From Thermoplasmata archaeon (GTDB taxonomy: Archaea > Thermoplasmatota > Thermoplasmata > Thermoplasmatales > Thermoplasmataceae), in NCBI GenBank assembly GCA_021797525.1, contig JAJZZQ010000068.1:1-8122 (forward strand): a stretch of 8,122 nucleotides of DNA, given 5' to 3'. A model generated the notes under the pieces. That model did not search any database. It saw only the letters and a program-made list of their open reading frames with translations, and had not been told where the DNA came from. This document shows, in pieces, positions 1 through 6,003 of the stretch (position 1 is its first letter; each line of letters opens with the position of its first letter). The position numbers and the translations under genes are program-made.

Positions 1-1135
1 AATATATGCCAATTCCTGAAGGGATCTTCGGATAGAAATAGGTGGATTTCTGAGGCAGAAGGTTTCCCTTCTCCAGCGTCTTCATAAACTCAGCCTTGTT
101 CCAGTTTGGAGAAAGTATTGCAAAACCTCCTGACTTCTCTGCTGCAGATATGGCGTCCGCAACACTGTATCGGTATGAGATGGACCTTTCCATTTCCTCC
201 AGGCTCATTCCAAGGTCTCTCTGTAGTATTATGTATTTTATTATCTCGGGAGGGGTAATGGCAAGGTTGCGCCTCGGAACTATTCTATGGTAATGGCCGT
301 CAAAAATCCATATGTTTCCGTCTTCCGTATATGTGTTAAAATCGGTTATGATAAAGTCCCGGGAGATCTTTTCCATTATTGTTTTTTTGTCTCCCTGCAT
401 TGTCAGTATTCTGTGAATGCCAGAGATGAACAGCGAGTCATTGTAAAGCGACGTAATATAGGAAAGTGAATATTTCCAGAAATCCTTGTCCTGGTTCTGC
501 ATTGAGTAAATTTCCCTGGTAGCTTTGAGCCTGTGGTGACCATCTGCAACTATTGCTCTGGTATTAGAAACTGAAGAGCAGATTGAATCTATTTGATCCT
601 GACTCTCGATGCAGAAAGCACGGTTAATAACACCGCTTGGTTCTTCGAAAACACCATAGGGTGTTTTGTCCCTTATTACATGTTTGATTGCCCTGTCCAG
701 GGAATTTGATTCAACGGCAAGAAAGATAGGTTCAACCTGGGACTGAAGGGCAAGCATCAGATCACGCCTCTCAATAACAGCTTTCTCAAATGTGTCCTCA
801 TGAGGGATGATCTCCCCAGATACCTGTTGTGAGTCAACAATACCTATGACACCAAATCGGATAGAATTCTCTGAAGCCCCCGGGAATTCCTGGGAGAGAA
901 CTATAAGCACATCATGGTCCATCTGCCTTAAGGTTCCTGAGCTTGTCCATTTTCTGAAAAGGTTCTCTGCATCTTCTCTGCTGTTCTGTTTTGTCAGGTG
1001 GTAGATGTTATACTCCTTAGAAAGGAGGTTTCTGCTCTGCTCCGTAGTTATTGTATCGTATGGAGGAGAGACAACATCCACTAATGCTGTATCAAAGTAA
1101 AGCGGGCGGAATGCCTTGAGCTTCAATTCGATCAT
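1..1135 (-). CDS. DUF1015-family protein (COG4198), 3' end cut off by the window edge
   Basis: An open frame reads leftward from ATG at 1135 to the window edge, about 378 codons with no stop. The translation shows the DUF1015 hallmarks in order: an N-terminal V-V-S-P-P-Y-D block (residues ~21-27), G-E-I-I-P-H-E (~107-113), a V-E-P-I-F block (~134-138), A-D-G-H-H-R (~197-202), an I-H-R block (~240), and the C-terminal K-S-T-Y-F-Y-P-K-I-P-S-G block (~362-373). That last block normally lies near the end, so probably only a few to some tens of residues are missing. The biochemical role is not established. The D-G-H-x-R signature resembles that of the ParB/sulfiredoxin-like fold used by SerK/SbnI free-serine kinases, so a small-molecule phosphotransferase is conceivable (inference). 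The start overlaps the nfo stop as ATGA (1132-1135), and no clear ribosome binding site is seen, so translation is probably coupled to nfo. Family assignment is firm; function is not. Confidence 0.9.
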   Translation of the reverse strand, partial: MIELKLKAFRPLYFDTALVDVVSPPYDTITTEQSRNLLSKEYNIYHLTKQNSREDAENLFRKWTSSGTLRQMDHDVLIVLSQEFPGASENSIRFGVIGIVDSQQVSGEIIPHEDTFEKAVIERRDLMLALQSQVEPIFLAVESNSLDRAIKHVIRDKTPYGVFEEPSGVINRAFCIESQDQIDSICSSVSNTRAIVADGHHRLKATREIYSMQNQDKDFWKYSLSYITSLYNDSLFISGIHRILTMQGDKKTIMEKISRDFIITDFNTYTEDGNIWIFDGHYHRIVPRRNLAITPPEIIKYIILQRDLGMSLEEMERSISYRYSVADAISAAEKSGGFAILSPNWNKAEFMKTLEKGNLLPQKSTYFYPKIPSGIGIY

Positions 1136-1992
1136 TCCAGCGAGATAGAGGAGATGGCACTGAGATCGTCAGGGTAACCTTCCTCTCCCTTCGGGGTTTC
1201 CAGTATCATGGGAGTCATTGCGAACCTCTTGTCTCTAACAAAATTGGAAATACCATCGATTCCCAGCGTTCCCATTCCTATCTGCTCGTGCCTATCAACC
1301 CGGCTTCCCTGTCCCTTCTTTGAATCATTAAGGTGAAATCCAAGCAGCCTCTCAAGGCCTATGATGCTTTTGAAACGATCCATGGTCTCCCCGTATCCAC
1401 TTATGCTTTTTATATCGTAACCGGAAGCCCACACGTGGCAGGTATCAAAGCATATCCCAACTTTTTCCTTTATATTCACCATATCTATGATCTCTGCAAG
1501 TTCTTCGAAGCTGCTGCCTATGGTCTGGCCCTGTCCTGCTGATGTTTCCAGCAGGATCCTGACTTTCTGCTTTTCATCTATGAGAGTGTTAAGATTCTCT
1601 GCAACCATTTTCCTGGATTCAGCAGGATTACCACTCTTTCCAGCCGAACCCGGGTGAAAAGTCAGAAAATCAATTCCAAGGAGATCTGCTCTTTTTATCT
1701 CCTCTGAAAATGCATCTAAAACCTTACCTCTCAGCTCAGGGTCCACGGTCCCCATATTGAGGAGATATGATGCATGGATCATTATCCCCGCCATACCCCT
1801 TTTCCTTACACTTTCCCTGAACCGGTCCACATCCTCCTGTATAAGGGGTTTTGCTTTCCATTGCATTTGGTTCTTGCTGAATATCTGGAATGTTTTGAAA
1901 GCGAATGAGCTTGCCCTGTCAACCGATGTGTATATCCCGCCTGATGTCGATACATGACCTCCGATGGTTATGCTGTCCAGTATTGAATTCAT
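1132..1992 (-). CDS. nfo: Endonuclease IV (AP endonuclease, Nfo family)
   Basis: 286 residues, the usual length for endonuclease IV, which cleaves DNA 5' to abasic sites in base excision repair and acts as a trinuclear-zinc TIM barrel. All nine expected metal ligands can be placed: H73 (H-A-S-Y-L-L-N), H113 (F-H-P-G-S), E149 (L-L-E-T-S-A-G), D183 and H186 (C-F-D-T-C-H), H220 (H-L-N-D-S-K), D233 and H235 (V-D-R-H-E), E265 (I-L-E-T-P). The spacing matches the E. coli enzyme with a constant offset of four residues, as I recall its numbering. G-x-H-V-S-x-x-G-G is at 11-19. The ATG at 1992 lies 5 bases after the trmB-like stop; a partial Shine-Dalgarno AGGT (2003-2000) sits 7 bases upstream and overlaps that stop. 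The C-terminus is short, ending soon after the last ligand block, but nothing essential is missing. It is the middle gene of the operon and is followed by the DUF1015 gene through an ATGA overlap. Confidence 0.97.
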   Translation of the reverse strand: MNSILDSITIGGHVSTSGGIYTSVDRASSFAFKTFQIFSKNQMQWKAKPLIQEDVDRFRESVRKRGMAGIMIHASYLLNMGTVDPELRGKVLDAFSEEIKRADLLGIDFLTFHPGSAGKSGNPAESRKMVAENLNTLIDEKQKVRILLETSAGQGQTIGSSFEELAEIIDMVNIKEKVGICFDTCHVWASGYDIKSISGYGETMDRFKSIIGLERLLGFHLNDSKKGQGSRVDRHEQIGMGTLGIDGISNFVRDKRFAMTPMILETPKGEEGYPDDLSAISSISLE

Positions 1993-1997
1993 TTTAA

Positions 1998-2708
1998 CTA
2001 CCTTATTTCACCCTGCATTATCATCCTGACGAACTGATACACATGAAGCGCAAGGGCTGGATTATCTGTATATCCACATGCATCCATGTCCGGCCCTGCC
2101 AGCATGGCTCTGCTCTGATCGCTCACAATGTCAGTTGCAATCAGGCCATCCTTCCTGTAGACTTCAGCATCCTGGGGTACTCTTTTATTTGGTGGAGTGA
2201 CAAAAATAACCTTGACCCCCCTCTTTATGGCATATTCAAGGTTTTTTCTCAATTCTGTCCTGATCTCCCGTACCTTTGGTGTGCATATTATAAGTTCCTT
2301 CTCCGCCAGATTTACCATCTCTGCCATTTTAGCCATAACTTTCTGATTCCCATATATGGTGTATACAAGCTGTGGCTCCCCCTTAGATGGGACGGCATCT
2401 TGAAGCTCCTTGAGTCTTTTGAACAGCAGGTCAAATCTATCCTGATACTCGGATCGCAGCTTACCGAGGTCCACCGGGCGAAACATTTTGGGCCTTCCCT
2501 CTGTTTCCTTTGCAAAACCCTTCTGAACCAGTGCCTCCATAACCTTGTAGGCTGATGTTCGAGGAATTCTGGCAGTGTCAGCAACGGTATCAGCATTTGC
2601 CACCCCATGATAAATCAGAGCAGAAAATGCCTGGGCTTCGTATGATGACATGCCCAGAAGCTTAAGCATCTCAGAAATTTCGTTCAGTTGCCCGGTATTA
2701 GCTTCCAT
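1998..2708 (-). CDS. TrmB-family transcription regulator (wHTH plus PLD-like sensor domain)
   Basis: 236 residues from ATG at 2708. Residues ~18-80 form a TrmB-type winged helix: L-G-M-S-S-Y-E-A-Q-A-F, then a recognition helix R-I-P-R-T-S-A-Y-K-V-M-E-A-L, then a wing ending R-P-K-M-F-R-P-V-D. A short coiled-coil-like linker (~85-105) leads to a C-terminal domain (~115-236) containing K-E-L-I-I-C-T-P and G-V-K-V-I-F-V-T-P strands. This is the phospholipase-D-like sensor fold of TrmB regulators without catalytic H-K-D residues. The frame also opens at TTG 2726, but that codon abuts a TATA-like box and has no ribosome binding site, so ATG 2708 as a leaderless or near-leaderless start is preferred. 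It is the first gene of the operon with nfo and DUF1015. It may regulate its own operon or the divergent CoA operon. The ligand is unknown; TrmB proteins often bind sugars, but the sugar-binding residues cannot be judged here. Confidence 0.88.
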   Translation of the reverse strand: MEANTGQLNEISEMLKLLGMSSYEAQAFSALIYHGVANADTVADTARIPRTSAYKVMEALVQKGFAKETEGRPKMFRPVDLGKLRSEYQDRFDLLFKRLKELQDAVPSKGEPQLVYTIYGNQKVMAKMAEMVNLAEKELIICTPKVREIRTELRKNLEYAIKRGVKVIFVTPPNKRVPQDAEVYRKDGLIATDIVSDQSRAMLAGPDMDACGYTDNPALALHVYQFVRMIMQGEIR

Positions 2709-2726
2709 TGCTAATAATCTGTTCAA

Positions 2727-2734
2727 TATTTAAA
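2727..2734 (-). promoter_or_regulatory. TATA-like box for the regulator-nfo-DUF1015 operon
   Basis: On the minus strand TTTAAATA spans 2734 to 2727, preceded by an A-rich stretch (2740-2735) that could serve as a BRE. Its centre lies about 23 bases upstream of ATG 2708, close to the distance expected for leaderless archaeal transcripts. A second A/T-rich candidate, minus-strand CTATAAAAT (~2769-2761), would give a leader of about 30 bases. Transcription start mapping would decide between them. Confidence 0.5.
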
Positions 2735-2744
2735 TCATTTTCCA

Positions 2745-2758
2745 TGAGTGCAGACTCA
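2745..2758. repeat. Inverted repeat TGAGT-N4-ACTCA, candidate operator
   Basis: Perfect 5-base arms flank GCAG, about 10 bases upstream of the minus-strand TATA-like box. The position suits a regulator binding site, possibly for the TrmB-family protein encoded immediately downstream. It is short enough to occur by chance; function is inferred from placement only. Confidence 0.35.
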
Positions 2759-2781
2759 AGATTTTATAGATAAAAATAGCA

Positions 2782-2799
2782 ATGAATAAGTTAATTCAT
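2782..2799. repeat. Inverted repeat ATGAAT-N6-ATTCAT in the divergent spacer
   Basis: Perfect 6-base arms flank AAGTTA (7 of 9 mirrored positions pair overall). It lies midway between the two divergent operons, in an A/T-rich stretch with no coding potential. It may be a binding site shared by both promoters, but A/T-rich palindromes arise easily by chance. Confidence 0.35.
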
Positions 2800-2811
2800 C
2801 TGAAATAAAAT

Positions 2812-2823
2812 AACATAAATGTT
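2812..2823. repeat. Small inverted repeat AACAT-AA-ATGTT
   Basis: A perfect 5+2+5 palindrome upstream of the candidate plus-strand TATA-like element. It is one of four inverted repeats in about 115 bases. Taken alone it is weak evidence. Confidence 0.25.
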
Positions 2824-2840
2824 GCTTACTGAGCTATTTT

Positions 2841-2859
2841 TGTGTAAATTATATTCACA
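2841..2859. repeat. 19-base imperfect palindrome overlapping a TATA-like element
   Basis: TGTGTAAATTATATTCACA pairs at 7 of 9 mirrored positions around a central T, with TGTG/CACA outer arms. It contains the A/T-rich core TAAATTATATT, which could be the TATA box of the plus-strand operon. A protein bound here would block transcription factor B/TBP access, so it is the best operator candidate in the spacer. The binding protein is unknown; the TrmB-family neighbour is the obvious suspect (inference). Confidence 0.4.
2845..2855 (+). promoter_or_regulatory. Candidate TATA-like element for the thioesterase-coaBC-nitrilase operon
   Basis: TAAATTATATT lies 62 bases upstream of ATG 2917, implying a leader of roughly 35-45 bases if used. 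A weaker alternative, around 2894-2905, is spaced to give a start close to ATG 2926. Neither has a convincing BRE, so the promoter position is tentative. Confidence 0.35.
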
Positions 2860-2916
2860 GGTACCTTTGGCCTTAAGATTCTGTAAGCCCGTCAAACTTA
2901 ACTTGAAGTTATCCCT

Positions 2917-3321
2917 ATGGTTCCAATGATAGAGCTGATACAGCAGATTATCATGGCGGACCCTTTCCTGTCAGGAATAAAGGGAATTGAGATATCCGAT
3001 TTAGGGGAAGGGATGATCGAACTCGATGTGCCGTTACAGGAAAATATTTTGCGAACAGGCGGAATAATGCATGGCGGTGCGATAATGACTCTTCTGGACG
3101 CTGCCGGAGGCCTTTCAATATTAACACTTGGGAATCTCGTTAATCAGGTTACCATAAATCTGAATACCAATTTCGTAAGGCCGGTATCTGCTGGTCCAGT
3201 TAAAGTAAGGTCCCGGGTTGTTAAATCCGGAAAGAACATTTCATTCTGTAATATTGAACTTCGGAATGGAAATGGTGAAATCTGCGCCACTGCCTCAGGA
3301 TCATGGTTCGTTTTCAGGTGA
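2917..3321 (+). CDS. PaaI-type hotdog-fold acyl-CoA thioesterase
   Basis: 134 residues, typical of single-domain PaaI/4HBT hotdog thioesterases, which hydrolyse acyl-CoA to free acid plus CoA in the cytoplasm. Family features seen: P-L-Q-E-N-I-L-R-T-G-G-I-M-H-G-G (39-54), with the H-G-G at 52-54 opening the central helix; the candidate catalytic acid D61 in L-L-D-A-A-G-G; and the L-N-T-N-F-V-R-P strand (82-89). The acyl specificity cannot be read from sequence. Two nearby in-frame ATGs (2917 and 2926) are both possible starts. TGAAGTTATC (2904-2913) partly resembles the Shine-Dalgarno consensus but is very close to 2917, and the family N-terminus does not discriminate. It is the first gene of the plus operon, ending 5 bases before coaBC, so it may act on acyl-CoA turnover linked to CoA synthesis (inference). 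Confidence 0.88.
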   Translation: MVPMIELIQQIIMADPFLSGIKGIEISDLGEGMIELDVPLQENILRTGGIMHGGAIMTLLDAAGGLSILTLGNLVNQVTINLNTNFVRPVSAGPVKVRSRVVKSGKNISFCNIELRNGNGEICATASGSWFVFR

Positions 3322-3322
3322 T
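3316..3322 (+). promoter_or_regulatory. Shine-Dalgarno sequence setting the coaBC start
   Basis: AGGTGAT matches the complement of the archaeal 16S rRNA 3' end and lies 4 bases before ATG 3327. It contains the stop codon of the thioesterase gene. It decides in favour of ATG 3327 over the in-frame ATG at 3303, which lies upstream of it. Confidence 0.75.
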
Positions 3323-3326
3323 TGAA

Positions 3327-4562
3327 ATGTCAGAAACTCTCACCGAAGGAAATGAAGGATTTCTTTCTGGTTTCAAGGTTATTCTTGGTGTGACGGCAAG
3401 TATTTCTGTATACAGGGTACCTGACCTGATCAGAGACTTGAGAAGAGAGGGGGCCATAGTGAGAGTTGTACCCTCTGAGGAGGCACTTGAGCTTGTTGGT
3501 AGGAAGGTATTTCAATGGGCCTCCGGGGAAGATGTTATTCATGACATTACAGGGAGAATCGAGCATGTTAGTGAATTTGAGGGTGAATCAGATTCGACAG
3601 TCTTCGCCGTTGTACCGGCAACACACAATTTCATAGGAAAGGCTTCTTCAGGCGTTGCGGATGATGCACCTTCACTTTTCTTCAGTTATGCGGCCGGAAA
3701 TGGAAATCCAATTGTTATCTCCCCTGCAATGCATGAGGCAATGTTCTACAACCCCATAATGCGGAAAAATCTTGAGGCACTTGAGGAGATAGGCGTCACT
3801 GTAATACCGCCAAAAATGGAGGATGGAAAGGCAAAGATTGAGGAAAACAGGACAATTGAAGACTATATTTGCCGTGCAGCCAGGGGCAGAATTCTTGCAG
3901 GAAAGACCATACTGATTATTGGAGGGGGGACGTCGGAGCCTTTGGATGACGTGAGGGGCATACGAAACAACAGTACAGGGGTCACTGCATACTGGCTTGC
4001 CAGAACTTCTTTCATATACGGTGCAGAGAGGATAGTATATGTTGGAAACTGCTCACTAGAACTACCGCCATACGTTCACCTTGTTGAAGCTTCTACCACC
4101 GCTGAATTTGAAAAAGTCTCACTGGACTCTATCAGGATATACAAGCCGGATGCCGTATTTTTACCCGCTGCCTTGTCTGATTTCAACGTGCCGGCGGTTT
4201 CTGATGGAAAACTGGACAGTGATCTGGCTCACACGGTTGAATTGAAACCCAGGCCCAAGCTGATAAATAAACTGAGAAAGGCTACGAAAGCAATTATTGT
4301 GGCTTTCAAACTAACTGAATCCAGAACGAAGGATTCAGACAAGATTGAAAATTTGGGGCAATATGCAGATATGGTCGTGGTGAACGAGATCGGATTCCAA
4401 TCCAACCCATTTGGGGAGGGTAAGAAGAGATACTGGATTCGCAAAGATAAGGAGGAGACGGAAATGAACCTTACTAAAAAGGAACTTTCTGCCAGGCTTC
4501 TTGAATTTATAGCGGCTGATTTGGAGGTCAGGGATATTGAAAGTAATGGCAGTTCAGAGTAA
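3327..4562 (+). CDS. coaBC: CoaBC: phosphopantothenoylcysteine decarboxylase / phosphopantothenate-cysteine ligase
   Basis: 411 residues, the usual length of the two-domain fusion that converts 4'-phosphopantothenate plus cysteine to 4'-phosphopantetheine in CoA synthesis. The N-terminal flavin (CoaC) domain shows G-V-T-A-S-I (~21-26), the catalytic-type His in I-E-H-V (H80), V-P-A-T-H-N (~96-101) and P-A-M-H-E-A-M-F-x-N-P (~133-143). The C-terminal CoaB domain shows I-G-G-G-T-S-E-P (~198-205), R-N-N-S-T-G (~213-218), A-A-L-S-D-F (~281-286), L-K-P-R-P-K (~306-311), F-K-L-T-E-S (~327-332) and V-V-N-E-I-G (~351-356). The bacterial P-x-M-N asparagine is His here, and the bacterial Cys clamp region reads G-K-A-K; I believe this is the archaeal pattern. 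An upstream in-frame ATG (3303) overlaps the thioesterase gene and is not preferred. It is the middle gene of the operon. Confidence 0.95.
   Translation: MSETLTEGNEGFLSGFKVILGVTASISVYRVPDLIRDLRREGAIVRVVPSEEALELVGRKVFQWASGEDVIHDITGRIEHVSEFEGESDSTVFAVVPATHNFIGKASSGVADDAPSLFFSYAAGNGNPIVISPAMHEAMFYNPIMRKNLEALEEIGVTVIPPKMEDGKAKIEENRTIEDYICRAARGRILAGKTILIIGGGTSEPLDDVRGIRNNSTGVTAYWLARTSFIYGAERIVYVGNCSLELPPYVHLVEASTTAEFEKVSLDSIRIYKPDAVFLPAALSDFNVPAVSDGKLDSDLAHTVELKPRPKLINKLRKATKAIIVAFKLTESRTKDSDKIENLGQYADMVVVNEIGFQSNPFGEGKKRYWIRKDKEETEMNLTKKELSARLLEFIAADLEVRDIESNGSSE
4523..4528 (+). promoter_or_regulatory. Shine-Dalgarno GGAGGT supporting a TTG start for the nitrilase
   Basis: A perfect GGAGGT inside the end of coaBC lies 8 bases before TTG 4537. 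The next in-frame ATG (4546) would be 17 bases away, which is too far, so TTG is the likely initiator. Confidence 0.7.
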
Positions 4563-5319
4563 AAGAATGAGATTCTCTGATTCACCTGCTTTTATCAGGC
4601 ATGTCAGGGAAGAGGCCGAAAGCCTTTCTGACGGTCTTGTGGTTCTGCCCGAGAAATGGATAAAGGACACGATTGCAACCGGATCTGAAAATTATAACAG
4701 GTTTCTTGAGTATATGAAAGAAGTAAGCGCATCCTTCAAAGGAATTTTCGTTCCGGGAAGCATCTCTGTTGCTGAAGGAGGGGATACCTTCAACAGATCA
4801 ATTGCTTTCTCTGGCGGCAGGGAGATTGGTTTTCAGGACAAGATATCTCTGTATCGGATGGAAAAGGCTGCCTATAAGTCCGGCAATAGTGTGAATTCGT
4901 TTTCCTCCAATGGGATCAGGTTTGGAATTCCAGTTTGTTACGACCTGGACTTCCCTTACTTTGCCAAAGTTCTTTCTCAGAAAGGTGCAGTTCTCATGGT
5001 AAACCCATCCCTGATCGCTCAGAAGTTCATCAGGATGTGGCATATATATGTAAGAGGCCGTTCTCTTGAAAACAGAATGCCCGTTATATCCGTTAATTCT
5101 TCAGATGATCTTTTTGGAGGAGGTTCAATCATCACTGGAATGAGAGATGAGGGAGATGGAATAATTCTTGAGGAGAGTGTAGCAGGAACTGAAATGTTCT
5201 TCCATGCTGAGATAGATACAGAAAACCTGGAACGGCTTGCTAAAGCACGCTTAGATGAGGATCCCGGAAATTATTCATTGAATTTGATTGATGGAGGAGA
5301 GAAAGCCCCGGATCTCTGA
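4537..5319 (+). CDS. Nitrilase-superfamily carbon-nitrogen hydrolase
   Basis: 260 residues, typical of cytoplasmic Nit-type amidases. The catalytic Glu-Lys-Cys triad is visible: E39 in V-V-L-P-E-K-W, K102 in D-K-I-S-L-Y-R, C134 in P-V-C-Y-D-L-D-F-P. The supporting R-G-R-S-L-E-N-R-M-P-V-I-S-V-N block (173-187) and the G-G-G-S-I-I-T-G strand (194-201) also fit. These enzymes hydrolyse amides of small acids (omega-amidase, carbamoyl-amine, pantetheine and similar); the substrate is not readable here. Translation probably starts at TTG with a strong Shine-Dalgarno, giving a family-like start M-K-V-M-A-V-Q, and overlaps coaBC by 26 bases, so the two are co-translated. Placement after CoaBC suggests, but does not prove, a role in pantetheine or CoA metabolism or metabolite repair. 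The 3' end overlaps the convergent hydrolase gene by 45 bases. Confidence 0.9.
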   Translation: MKVMAVQSKRMRFSDSPAFIRHVREEAESLSDGLVVLPEKWIKDTIATGSENYNRFLEYMKEVSASFKGIFVPGSISVAEGGDTFNRSIAFSGGREIGFQDKISLYRMEKAAYKSGNSVNSFSSNGIRFGIPVCYDLDFPYFAKVLSQKGAVLMVNPSLIAQKFIRMWHIYVRGRSLENRMPVISVNSSDDLFGGGSIITGMRDEGDGIILEESVAGTEMFFHAEIDTENLERLAKARLDEDPGNYSLNLIDGGEKAPDL

Positions 5320-6003
5320 AGCAGTCTCTTCGGGATGAGTGTAGTGAGGTGTGTGCCCTGCCCCACTTACGATCCTGAACCTGCTCCCGCTGATCATGGA
5401 ATGCAGAAATTTCCCATTATCAAGAGGGATCACTCTGTCGTTTTCCCCCCATATTATGCTTACAGGAATTGAGAGCGATTCCAGTTCCTCCCTTGATATT
5501 TTACCTGTTCCAAATGAGTTCTGCCTTAATATCTCCCCAAGTATTTCTGGATCATTACGGGGATAGTTGGCCATAACCCTTTCGAGAAAAGCCTTCACCT
5601 TTTGTGGAGAATCCTCCCCTAATGTTGAATTTGTGCCTGCACTGTCAATTAGTATCAGAGCCCTGACTCCACCATGGTCAAGAGCATAACGAGTCGCAAT
5701 CCACCCCCCATATGAGTTTCCAGCCAGTATCTTCTCCTTTTCCGGGAAACCCGACAGAAAACTGTCGAGAACCTCTATCTGCTGATGTATGTCCCAGGAT
5801 GGCAGGTTTCTCGTGCTGTTTCCATGGCCAGGAAGATCCACCATAACCATTCCGTATCCACCATCCAAAACTCTGGCAAGTTTAAGCCAGTTATTGGCCC
5901 GCCCTCCCAGGCCATGCAAGAAGAATATCCGGGGATTTCCCTGAACCTCTATGTAAGATACTGGCCCATGCTTTGTTTCCATTCTCTTCCTTTCTGCATT
6001 CAT
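5275..6003 (-). CDS. Alpha/beta-fold hydrolase
   Basis: 242 residues, a compact alpha/beta hydrolase. The oxyanion motif H-G-L-G-G is at 30-34, D-L-P-G-H-G at 56-61, the nucleophile elbow G-N-S-Y-G-G at 95-100 (S97), the acid D189 in W-G-E-N-D-R-V, and the catalytic His H217 in G-A-G-H-T-P-H. The triad is complete and the lid region (~121-175) is short. The pattern resembles esterases, C-C hydrolases and prolyl-peptidase-like enzymes; the substrate is unknown. There is no signal peptide or membrane segment, so it is cytoplasmic. The ATG at 6003 overlaps the MFS stop as ATGA (6000-6003) and has a strong GGAGGT 11 bases upstream, so it is probably co-expressed with the transporter and may process a compound that it moves (inference). 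Its 3' end overlaps the nitrilase gene on the opposite strand by 45 bases, leaving no room for a terminator between the convergent operons. Confidence 0.9.
   Translation of the reverse strand: MNAERKRMETKHGPVSYIEVQGNPRIFFLHGLGGRANNWLKLARVLDGGYGMVMVDLPGHGNSTRNLPSWDIHQQIEVLDSFLSGFPEKEKILAGNSYGGWIATRYALDHGGVRALILIDSAGTNSTLGEDSPQKVKAFLERVMANYPRNDPEILGEILRQNSFGTGKISREELESLSIPVSIIWGENDRVIPLDNGKFLHSMISGSRFRIVSGAGHTPHYTHPEETASEIRGFLSSINQIQ

Noticed and set aside
96..1004. Three short plus-strand open frames (96-293, 287-469, 807-1004)
   Set aside because: All are antisense to the DUF1015 gene, which has conserved motifs along the whole region.
2043..2555. 170-codon open frame on the plus strand
   Set aside because: It lies entirely antisense to the TrmB-family gene, whose family motifs are clear. 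The translation is Cys/Trp-rich with no recognisable domain.
2709..2726. TTG at 2726 as the start of the TrmB-family gene
   Set aside because: The codon abuts the TATA-like box, lacks a Shine-Dalgarno, and adds only six residues outside the domain. ATG 2708 fits better.
3303..3326. ATG 3303 as the coaBC start
   Set aside because: It lies before the AGGTGAT ribosome binding site and inside the thioesterase gene; ATG 3327 is correctly spaced.
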